From CAYVHU01 sp964451415 (GTDB taxonomy: Bacteria > Pseudomonadota > Alphaproteobacteria > Rhodospirillales > Magnetovibrionaceae), in NCBI GenBank assembly GCA_964451415.1, contig CAYVHU010000011.1:1-64000 (forward strand): a stretch of 64,000 nucleotides of DNA, written 5' to 3'. Below, piece after piece: positions 8,974 to 16,193 of this stretch (its first letter is position 1; each line of letters starts with the position of its first letter). The translations under genes were made by a program, and so were the position numbers. The notes beneath the pieces were generated by a model, which searched no databases, had not been told where the DNA came from, and worked only from the letters and a program-made list of their open reading frames with translations.

Positions 8974-9588
8974 TTAACGAGAATAAAATTCGATCACCAG
9001 ATTCGGTTCCATCTGCACCGGATAAGGAACATCTTCGAGCTTCGGCGTGCGCACGAACGCACCCTTGCCCTTGGACACATCCACATCCATGTAATCCGGC
9101 GTTTCGCGTTCCGCAGACGCCAAAGCTTCGATCACCATCGGAATGTTACGCGATTTTTCGCGAATCTCGATGACGTCGCCTTCCTTAACCATGTACGACG
9201 GAATGTTGACGCGCTTGGCGTTCACCATCACGTGGCCGTGATTGACGAATTGGCGCGCGGAAAACACCGTCGGCACAAACTTCATGCGGTAAACCACCGC
9301 GTCCAGGCGACGTTCCAAAATGCCGATCAGATTTTCCGACGTATCGCCCTTGCGCCGCACGGCATCAGCATAATACTTGCGGAACTGCTTTTCGGAGATA
9401 TTGCCGTAGTAGCCCTTGAGCTTCTGTTTCGCCATCAACTGGGTGCCGTAGTCGGTCGGCTTGGAGCGGCGGCGGCCATGTTGACCCGGGCCGTACTCAC
9501 GGGCATTGACCGGAGATTTGGGGCGACCCCACAGGTTGACGCCCAGGCGGCGGTTGATTTTGTACTTTGAACGAATGCGCTTCGACAT
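8974..9588 (-). CDS. rpsD: 30S ribosomal protein S4
   Basis: 204 residues, the normal length for S4. It has the characteristic N-terminus (MSKRIRSKYKINRRLG), the NAREYGPGQHGRRR motif, and an S4 RNA-binding domain at about 94-160 (RRLDAVVYRMKF ... SARQFVNHGHVMVN). It is a primary 16S-rRNA-binding assembly protein of the small subunit. It belongs to the form without the N-terminal zinc cysteines. It is monocistronic here, not in the alpha operon with rpoA, as is usual in alphaproteobacteria. An AAGGTAG ribosome site precedes the ATG. Confidence 0.98.
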   Translation of the reverse strand: MSKRIRSKYKINRRLGVNLWGRPKSPVNAREYGPGQHGRRRSKPTDYGTQLMAKQKLKGYYGNISEKQFRKYYADAVRRKGDTSENLIGILERRLDAVVYRMKFVPTVFSARQFVNHGHVMVNAKRVNIPSYMVKEGDVIEIREKSRNIPMVIEALASAERETPDYMDVDVSKGKGAFVRTPKLEDVPYPVQMEPNLVIEFYSR

Positions 9589-9873
9589 GAATTTTCTACC
9601 TTGTTTTTCAGTATGTTGTTTGTTGTCCCGGTAGTTCCAAATGCGCGATCAAAACGATCACGAAGAGGACGGGAAGAACGCCAACAAAGGACGCCATCCG
9701 CATTCCCGGAAGGTATGAGGGCGCACTATACGCAAAAAACGGCTCCGCGCAAGGCGTTTCCCGCCAAGGGACGGTTGTACGCCTTGCGTTCCCGCCCATA
9801 TCTCCATAGCCTCTTGCGCACGGCCCCGGCCTCTGGCATGAGGAACCCGACACAGAAGACTGGAGAGACATCC

Positions 9874-11307
9874 ATGGCCAACGCCACCACCGATAAATTG
9901 TTCTTTGAGCGCGCCGGGATGAACCGCGGGCGGGTCGAGACCCTCATGGAAACCGCATTGAGCGGTGCGGATGACGGGGAACTGTTCCTTGAATACCGCC
10001 AATCGGAAAGTCTGATGTTCGACGACGGCCAGTTGAAGGCTGCCAATTTCGACACCGCTCAAGGGTTCGGCCTGCGCGCGGTGTGTGGTGAAACGGCGGG
10101 TCTGGCCCACGCTTCGGAACTGAGCGAGGACGCCATCGCGCGCGCCGGCGAAACGGTGAAAGCCGTTCATCGCGGCCACGAAGGCGGCGTCATGATGGCA
10201 CCGCCCATCGGCACAAATATAAAACTTTACGGCGCGGACAATCCCCTTGGCGCCATGGCCTTCGAGGCCAAAGTCAAACTGCTTGCCGACATCGACGCCT
10301 ATGTGCGCGCCAAGGATGCGCGCGTCGAACAGGTTAGCGTATCGCTGGCCGGAAACTGGCAGGCCATCGAGGTGCTGCGCGTCGGCGGCGCGTCGGCCTC
10401 CGATATCCGCCCCCTGGTGCGCATCAATGTATCGGTGGTGGTGGGGGCGAACGGGCGCATGGAAACCGGGTCTTCCGGCGGCGGCGGACGCGCCCTTTAC
10501 GATCAATGGGTGTCGCCGGAAAACTGGCGCGCCATCGCCGATGAAGCGTTGCGACAGGCGCTTGTCAATCTGGAATCCATCCCCGCCCCGGCGGGTGAAA
10601 TGACGGTGGTTTTAGGACCGGGGTGGCCGGGCGTTTTGCTGCACGAAGCGGTGGGGCATGGTCTGGAGGGCGATTTCAATCGCAAAAAAACATCGGCCTT
10701 CGCCGGGCTTCTCGGCGAGCGCGTGGCGGCCCCCGGGGTCACGGTAATCGACGACGGCGCCCTCGAAGGACGACGCGGATCGCTGACTATCGACGACGAA
10801 GGCACGCCCAGCGAGCGCACGGTCCTGATCGAAGACGGCATTTTGAAAGCCTATATGCAAGATCGCTTGAACGCGCGCCTGATGAACGCGCATCCCACCG
10901 GCAACGGGCGGCGCGAAAGTTACGCCAGCAAACCCATTCCGCGCATGACCAACACCTTCATGCTGGCGGGAGACAAAGACCCGCAGGAGATCCTCCAATC
11001 CGTGAATAAGGGGCTGTATGCGGTCAACTTCGGCGGCGGACAGGTGGACATCACATCGGGTAAGTTTGTCTTTTCATGTACCGAGGCCTATATGATCGAA
11101 AATGGAAAAATCGGCGCACCGCTCAAGGGCGCAACGCTGATCGGCAACGGCCCTGAAGTCATGAAACGTGTTTCCATGATCGGCAACGACTTGGAACTCG
11201 ACCCCGGCATCGGCACCTGCGGCAAGGACGGCCAGGGCGTCCCCGTAGGCATCGGCCAACCAACCTTGCGCATCGAGAATCTGACCGTGGGCGGAACCGC
11301 CGCCTGA
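9874..11307 (+). CDS. tldD: Metalloprotease TldD
   Basis: 477 residues from the ATG at 9874, chosen because a GGAGAG ribosome site precedes it and the family sequence begins there; the reading frame stays open upstream without family resemblance. TldD is the catalytic subunit of the TldD/TldE (PmbA) heterodimeric protease. It degrades unfolded peptides and, in E. coli, matures microcin B17 and degrades CcdA. The zinc motif HEAVGH (HExxxH, residues 257-262) is intact and the later KFVFSCTEAYMIENG segment supplies the Cys region. Its partner pmbA lies at 39483-40841, unlinked by operon. A weak TGAAAT/ATTTCA hairpin overlaps the stop codon and separates it from the convergent EAL gene. Confidence 0.95.
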   Translation: MANATTDKLFFERAGMNRGRVETLMETALSGADDGELFLEYRQSESLMFDDGQLKAANFDTAQGFGLRAVCGETAGLAHASELSEDAIARAGETVKAVHRGHEGGVMMAPPIGTNIKLYGADNPLGAMAFEAKVKLLADIDAYVRAKDARVEQVSVSLAGNWQAIEVLRVGGASASDIRPLVRINVSVVVGANGRMETGSSGGGGRALYDQWVSPENWRAIADEALRQALVNLESIPAPAGEMTVVLGPGWPGVLLHEAVGHGLEGDFNRKKTSAFAGLLGERVAAPGVTVIDDGALEGRRGSLTIDDEGTPSERTVLIEDGILKAYMQDRLNARLMNAHPTGNGRRESYASKPIPRMTNTFMLAGDKDPQEILQSVNKGLYAVNFGGGQVDITSGKFVFSCTEAYMIENGKIGAPLKGATLIGNGPEVMKRVSMIGNDLELDPGIGTCGKDGQGVPVGIGQPTLRIENLTVGGTAA

Positions 11308-11315
11308 AATCAATT

Positions 11316-12503
11316 TCAGCTTTTGCTCTCGCGCAGGTCGCCGGCGAACGAATTGGCGACGATGCGCGTCACTTCCTGGTCCACCCGTTCGGAGAATTTG
11401 AAGAATTCGTTTGTCGCCTCGATCACGGCATCGGCGCCCAGCCGCGCGCGGACACTTTTCAGCAAAGTATCACCAGCGGCATGCATATTGGCGTGCGCAC
11501 ATGCCAGCGCCGGGTACAAAAAAACCCCGCCCAGAGGTTCGCTGGCCGTTTTATACCATTGCCCCAAACGACAGTGGGACGGATTGTGCCGCAGGTCCAG
11601 CTTGGGCAGCTGTTTCCACGCCGCCGGTGCGGTCATGGTCATGGTGAAAACCGTATCCAGCACCTTGCGGCGATAGGACAGATGGTTCACCCACGCGTTG
11701 TACAAAAAACCCAATTGCGAGGATGGCCACACCGGATTTTCCCGAACCAAAGCGACCATGTCGTCCAGGGCAAGAGGGTGGCTCATCCAAAAGCCCTGGG
11801 CCTCATGACATCCCGAGGCAAGCAGAAACTTGTAAACGCCTTCCGTCTCGACCCCTTCGGCGATGGTTTTGATGGACAGCTCATGGGCCATTTGCAGGCT
11901 GGAACGCACGATATGCGTATTTTTCGAATCCTCAGCCATGCGCCCGACCACGCCCCGATCCAGCTTCAGCGCGGAAAAGGGAAGTTGGCTCAACACATCC
12001 AGGGACGAATACCCGGTGCCGAAATCATCCATCACGATCTCGATTCCCAACGCCACCAAATCGTGCAAGGTGGCGCGGATATGTTCACTTTGGCTGAGAA
12101 ACGCCGTTTCGGTAATCTCAATCTGGATATTCTCCGGACTGAGAAGACGATCATCGATCAAGGTGCGCAGCACCCTCACCAAATCGGGCGCGTACATATC
12201 CAGGGCGGAGACGTTGAACGCCACCTGAATATCAGGTTGATGTTTGCACAAACGGGCGATGTCCTGCGCCAGTTCCGCCAACATCACGATGGTGATCTCG
12301 GTGATCAGCCCGCTGTCTTCGGCCAAGGGCAAAAACTGGTCCGGCTGAATGATCGCGCCGTCTTCACGCCGCCACCGCAGCAAGGCCTCGCAGCCGGTTA
12401 TGGAACCGCTTGAAAATGAAATCTTGGGCTGAAAATGGAAAAAGAATTCGCCCGCATGAAGCGCGCTTTCGATGTCATGAAGCGGAATTTGTGCATTGAT
12501 CAT
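11316..12503 (-). CDS. EAL-domain c-di-GMP phosphodiesterase with C-terminal CZB domain
   Basis: 395 residues. The EAL domain (about 10-255) retains the signature EAL at 39-41, Asn97 in FNVSA, the DDFGTG loop at 159-164, Lys180 and Glu216 in AEGVET. It should therefore hydrolyse c-di-GMP. The C-terminal part (about 265-385) matches the chemoreceptor zinc-binding (CZB) pattern: His274 in a WVNHLSYRRK helix, Cys311 in CRLGQWY, and His337 and His341 in AHANMH. CZB domains bind Zn with a 3His-1Cys site and in E. coli DgcZ control a diguanylate cyclase. Here one is joined to a phosphodiesterase, so zinc (or Cys oxidation) probably tunes c-di-GMP breakdown. There is no membrane segment. A GGGGAGG-rich stretch lies upstream of the ATG. 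Confidence 0.9.
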   Translation of the reverse strand: MINAQIPLHDIESALHAGEFFFHFQPKISFSSGSITGCEALLRWRREDGAIIQPDQFLPLAEDSGLITEITIVMLAELAQDIARLCKHQPDIQVAFNVSALDMYAPDLVRVLRTLIDDRLLSPENIQIEITETAFLSQSEHIRATLHDLVALGIEIVMDDFGTGYSSLDVLSQLPFSALKLDRGVVGRMAEDSKNTHIVRSSLQMAHELSIKTIAEGVETEGVYKFLLASGCHEAQGFWMSHPLALDDMVALVRENPVWPSSQLGFLYNAWVNHLSYRRKVLDTVFTMTMTAPAAWKQLPKLDLRHNPSHCRLGQWYKTASEPLGGVFLYPALACAHANMHAAGDTLLKSVRARLGADAVIEATNEFFKFSERVDQEVTRIVANSFAGDLRESKS

Positions 12504-12584
12504 AGTCGTACTGGCGTCCTCACCTCCCCAGGCGCTAGGACACTACCACGAGGGTTTTAAAGGGTGCAATTTCCTTTTCATCCC

Positions 12585-13973
12585 TTAATAAGAGTACTCG
12601 GTAAAGATGGGGTCGATCACGTTCTTCCATCGCCGCTCATAGGCGAACAGCAGGTCCTCCGCCGGGGTCAAACCGGATTCCGCAATCTGAAACAAGGGCT
12701 TCAAGAAACGGCTTTCGTCGCGTCCCAGGCCGTCTTCCCGGCCACGGGCAACCAGACCTTCATGGGCGATTTCCAGAACGTCGAGCGCGATATCGCCAAG
12801 TTTGGTGTTGCGAAACGGCGTATTCAAGGCCAGCGCCGGAACATCGTTGCGCAGGCGCGCGTGTTCTTCGGCGCTCCAGTCTTTGGTCAGTTCCCACGCC
12901 GCATCCAACGCAGCAGAATCGTAAAGCAGACCCACCCATAACGCAGGCAGGGCGCACAAGCGTCCCCACGGACCGCCGTCGGCCCCGCGCATTTCCAGAT
13001 ACCTTTTCAAACGCACTTCCGGAAACGCCGTGGTCAGGTGGTCTTCCCAGTCTTTGAGGGTTGGGTATTCGCCTTCCAGCGCCGGCAGCCGTCCCACCAT
13101 GAAATCCCGGAACGACTGACCCGAGGCGTCGATGTAGTCGCCATCGCGGTACACAAAATACATGGGCACGTCGAGCATGTATTCGACGTAACGTTCAAAG
13201 CCGAAACCGTCTTCGAAGACAAACGGCAAATTCCCGCAGCGTTGCGGGTCGGTATCGGTCCAAATGTGACTGCGATAGCTGAGATAGCCCGACGGCTTCG
13301 CATCCTTGAACGGGGAATTGGCAAACAAGGCGGTGGCGATAGGCTGCAGGGCCAGGGACACACGGAACATCTTGACCATGGTGGCTTCGCAAGCGAAATC
13401 CAGATTGACTTGAACCGTACACGTGGATTGCATCATATCCAGCCCCAGCTTCCCACGCAGCGGCATGTAGGATTTCATGATGGAATAGCGCGCCTTGGGC
13501 ATCCACGGCATATCTTCACGCCGCCATTTCGGTTGATAGCCGAGACCCAGAAACCCGATATCCATTTCAGCGGCGACGGCCTTGACCTGTTGCAGATGAA
13601 GACCGACCTCGTTGCAGGTCTCATGGATGGTTTCCAACGGCGCACCGGACAATTCCAACTGGCCGGCCGGTTCCAGCGTGATGGAGGAGCCGTCGTCTTG
13701 CAACAGCGCAATCACGTTGCCGCCTTCGACAACCGGGCTCCAACCGAATCGCTGCAACTTTTCCAGCATCACGCCCACACCGCGCGGGCCTTCGTAATCA
13801 AGGGGCCGCAGATCGTCCAGGCGATAAGCGAATTTTTCATGCTCGGTGCCGATTCGCCAGCGTTCCCGCGGTTTGCAGCCAGAGGCCAGGTATTCAACAA
13901 GTTGCCGTTTGTCGGTGAGCGCCGCGGTGGCATCCGGAAAAGCAGACGGGACGTTCATGGGGAACCTATTCAT
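12585..13973 (-). CDS. gshA: Glutamate--cysteine ligase
   Basis: 462 residues, of the plant/alphaproteobacterial type (GCS2 superfamily). It catalyses the first, ATP-dependent step of glutathione synthesis. Recognisable parts are the N-terminal IGTEHEKFAYR motif, the VIALLQDDGSSITLEPAGQLELSG active-site stretch and the WTDTDPQRCG region. Its start overlaps the end of rsmE by 8 bp, so the two are co-transcribed from upstream of rsmE. A second ATG at codon 6 is possible. The enzyme is cytosolic and probably feedback-inhibited by glutathione. Confidence 0.95.
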   Translation of the reverse strand: MNRFPMNVPSAFPDATAALTDKRQLVEYLASGCKPRERWRIGTEHEKFAYRLDDLRPLDYEGPRGVGVMLEKLQRFGWSPVVEGGNVIALLQDDGSSITLEPAGQLELSGAPLETIHETCNEVGLHLQQVKAVAAEMDIGFLGLGYQPKWRREDMPWMPKARYSIMKSYMPLRGKLGLDMMQSTCTVQVNLDFACEATMVKMFRVSLALQPIATALFANSPFKDAKPSGYLSYRSHIWTDTDPQRCGNLPFVFEDGFGFERYVEYMLDVPMYFVYRDGDYIDASGQSFRDFMVGRLPALEGEYPTLKDWEDHLTTAFPEVRLKRYLEMRGADGGPWGRLCALPALWVGLLYDSAALDAAWELTKDWSAEEHARLRNDVPALALNTPFRNTKLGDIALDVLEIAHEGLVARGREDGLGRDESRFLKPLFQIAESGLTPAEDLLFAYERRWKNVIDPIFTEYSY

Positions 13974-14730
13974 TGGTTTCGCTCCAGTCCCCGGACAGGG
14001 CCTGCATTACCGCCAGGGCGGCGATGGCCGCCGTTTCGGCGCGCAGGATTCTCGGTCCCAGACTGACGGACATAGAAATGCTCAAATCCTTCACCACGTC
14101 AAGTTCCCCCGTCTGAAAGCCGCCTTCGGGGCCGATCAGAATCCCCAACGGCCCCCGGGGCACAGGCGTTTCGCGTAAGACATCGCCAAGCGGGCGCGCA
14201 TTTGCCCGTTCTTCGGCAATCAGCAAAATGCGCTTTTCAGGCCAGCTTTCGGCGAGTCCCTCCAACGTCATCGGCGCGCTCAGTTCGGGCAGGCTCATGC
14301 GCTCACACTGCTGTGCGGCCTCAATGATCTGCCGGGACACGCGCTCGGTCTTCAAAGCGCGGTTCTGGGTGCGCCGACACAGCACGGGGATGAGGCGTTC
14401 CACACCCATTTCCACCGCTTTTTCGACCACTTGATCGAGACGTTCCTTTTTCAGCGGCGCGAACGCCAGCCACGGTCCGGGCTCCGCCGTTTGAACGCGC
14501 ACCTGCGCAAGACATTGGGCAATGGCCCGGGCCTTGTCCACGGCGATCAAGCGCGCGCGCCAATCACCGTCACGGCCATTGAACAATAAGATCTCGTCCC
14601 CCACACGCGCGCGTAAAACGGAACGCAGCTTGTGCGCCTGAGCGAGATCGAGCCCACACGCAACCTCCGCGCTCAACGCCGAGGTCGTAAAAAGGCGGGT
14701 GATGGGAGGGGCCTTACTCATGGGGCTCAT
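13966..14730 (-). CDS. rsmE: 16S rRNA (uracil1498-N3)-methyltransferase
   Basis: 254 residues. RsmE methylates N3 of U1498 in 16S rRNA, using SAM. The N-terminal PUA-like domain (about 10-80) is followed by the SPOUT knotted methyltransferase domain. The knot motifs ILIGPEGGFQTGELD and SLGPRILRAETAAIAALAVMQ are diagnostic. It is the first gene of the rsmE-gshA pair (8-bp overlap) and is divergent from ubiA. A second in-frame ATG lies three codons downstream; the spacing to a ribosome site does not decide between them. Confidence 0.96.
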   Translation of the reverse strand: MSPMSKAPPITRLFTTSALSAEVACGLDLAQAHKLRSVLRARVGDEILLFNGRDGDWRARLIAVDKARAIAQCLAQVRVQTAEPGPWLAFAPLKKERLDQVVEKAVEMGVERLIPVLCRRTQNRALKTERVSRQIIEAAQQCERMSLPELSAPMTLEGLAESWPEKRILLIAEERANARPLGDVLRETPVPRGPLGILIGPEGGFQTGELDVVKDLSISMSVSLGPRILRAETAAIAALAVMQALSGDWSETNE

Positions 14731-14777
14731 AAAGCCAGTTTGCGCCGGTGTGCGTCAATGGCGTAGAACTACTCACC

Positions 14778-15716
14778 ATGAACAACGCTTCTCCCCCCGA
14801 TGCCAGCGACATTCAACGCCAGGGCTGGATCGCCCGCGCCACGCCCGCGCCACTGCGCCCGTACCTATATCTCATGCGGCTCGACCGTCCGTGGGGGGCG
14901 TGGCTGTTGTTGTTGCCGTGCTGGTGGTCGATCGCCCTGGCTTCAGGTGGCGGGAGCTTGTCCGGCGATTGGCCGAACCTCCTCAAGATGCTGGCCCTGT
15001 TTGCGCTGGGCGCGTTCCTCATGCGGGGCGCGGGATGTGTGATCAACGACATCGTCGATCGCGATTTCGACGCCCAGGTGGCGCGCACCGCCTCACGGCC
15101 CCTGCCCGCAGGCGACGTCACCCTCACACAGGCCTTTGCGTTTTTGGCCCTACTCGGTCTTCTGGGCTTGGTCATTCTGGTGCAGTTCAACCGCTTCGCC
15201 ATCGCCGTCGGCGCACTCGCGCTCGTGCCCGTTGTCATTTATCCGTACATGAAGCGTTTTACCTATTGGCCGCAGGCGTTTTTAGGGCTGGCCTTCAACT
15301 GGGGGGCCCTGCTGGGCTGGGCGGCCATCAAAGGGTCCCTCGATGGGCCGCCACTGGCACTGTATGGGGCGGGGATTTTCTGGACACTCGGCTACGACAC
15401 CATCTACGCCCATCAAGACAAGGCCGACGATATAATGGTCGGCATCAAGTCCACCGCGCTAAAACTGGGCGAATCGACACAGGTGTGGGTCGCCGGATTC
15501 TACGGCCTAAGCCTGGCGTTGGTGGCTTTTGCGGGGGGGCTGGCCGGGCTGCACTGGACGTTTTATCCGGCCCTTCTGCCCGCCGCGGCGCATCTGGCCT
15601 GGCAGGTTTCAAGCGTGGATATCCATGACGCCGGAAGCTGTCTGAAACGTTTCAAATCCAACCGCGATTTCGGCCTGCTGATCTTTGCCGCCATCATCGT
15701 GGGGCAGGTCGTTTAA
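14778..15716 (+). CDS. ubiA: 4-hydroxybenzoate polyprenyltransferase
   Basis: 312 residues from the ATG at 14778; a GTG ten codons upstream is an alternative. UbiA is an integral membrane prenyltransferase that attaches the polyprenyl tail to 4-hydroxybenzoate in ubiquinone synthesis. About eight hydrophobic segments are visible. The two Mg-diphosphate motifs are present: NDIVDRDFD in the first cytoplasmic loop and DTIYAHQDKADD in the second. It is transcribed divergently from rsmE. Its stop overlaps the end of the convergent small HTH gene by 4 bp. Confidence 0.96.
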   Translation: MNNASPPDASDIQRQGWIARATPAPLRPYLYLMRLDRPWGAWLLLLPCWWSIALASGGGSLSGDWPNLLKMLALFALGAFLMRGAGCVINDIVDRDFDAQVARTASRPLPAGDVTLTQAFAFLALLGLLGLVILVQFNRFAIAVGALALVPVVIYPYMKRFTYWPQAFLGLAFNWGALLGWAAIKGSLDGPPLALYGAGIFWTLGYDTIYAHQDKADDIMVGIKSTALKLGESTQVWVAGFYGLSLALVAFAGGLAGLHWTFYPALLPAAAHLAWQVSSVDIHDAGSCLKRFKSNRDFGLLIFAAIIVGQVV

Positions 15717-16144
15717 TCATCGAAGAGCTTGCATATCCATTTTGAAAACTCAAGGGAAAAGGCGGCCCGGGCGGGATCGTCAGAGGTCTGCCAACGGCCC
15801 AGTTCATCCACAAGCTTGTCGAACAATACATTGAATTCCTGGGCCTTCTTCCGTTCCGCCAGCCACTGATTATGCATCTTGTCCAGTTCGTCTTGAAGCT
15901 CCCGTGCGCTTGAACGCGGCGCGGACGCCGCCGGACGACGCCGCGCGGTTTGGCGGATCAGGCGCACCCGTTCGTTCATTTCACCTTCTTGCGTGGCAAG
16001 ACGCGGCGAAATGCGTTTGACCTCATCAAGATCGACCGACCCTTCAAATGTTTCGATTCCCGCATTACGCAAGCGCGCGCACAACTCGCGACGTTTGACA
16101 CCCAACGACCGCGCGACTTTGGTGAGGGAAACACGCTCTTCCAT
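15713..16144 (-). CDS. Small HTH/coiled-coil protein of unknown function
   Basis: 143 residues, not recognised. The N-terminal 45 residues (VSLTKVARSLGVKRRELCARLRNAG... then VDLDEVKRISP) look like a MerR/excisionase-type winged helix-turn-helix. The middle is basic with an Ala/Arg/Pro-rich linker. Residues 85-115 (ELQDELDKMHNQWLAERKKAQEFN, given here as the core) are predicted to form a coiled coil, and the C-terminus is mixed acidic/aromatic. An N-terminal HTH with a coiled coil suggests a small DNA-binding or adaptor protein, but there is no family match I can name. It lies 49 bp downstream of the convergent-facing DinG-like gene's 3' end on the same strand. Confidence 0.6.
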   Translation of the reverse strand: MEERVSLTKVARSLGVKRRELCARLRNAGIETFEGSVDLDEVKRISPRLATQEGEMNERVRLIRQTARRRPAASAPRSSARELQDELDKMHNQWLAERKKAQEFNVLFDKLVDELGRWQTSDDPARAAFSLEFSKWICKLFDD

Positions 16145-16193
16145 GACGAACTCCCGAGTTGATCGGTGAATTTCTTATTATCCTATAGGTAGT

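Noticed and set aside
9589..9873. An N-terminal extension of tldD in the open frame from 9601
   Set aside because: The added residues are Arg/Pro-rich with no family similarity, while a good ribosome site sits before the ATG at 9874.
11304..11319. Strong rho-independent terminator after tldD
   Set aside because: The stem is only 6 bp of mostly A/T pairs with a four-base loop and a weak T-run; mentioned under tldD but not listed as a terminator.
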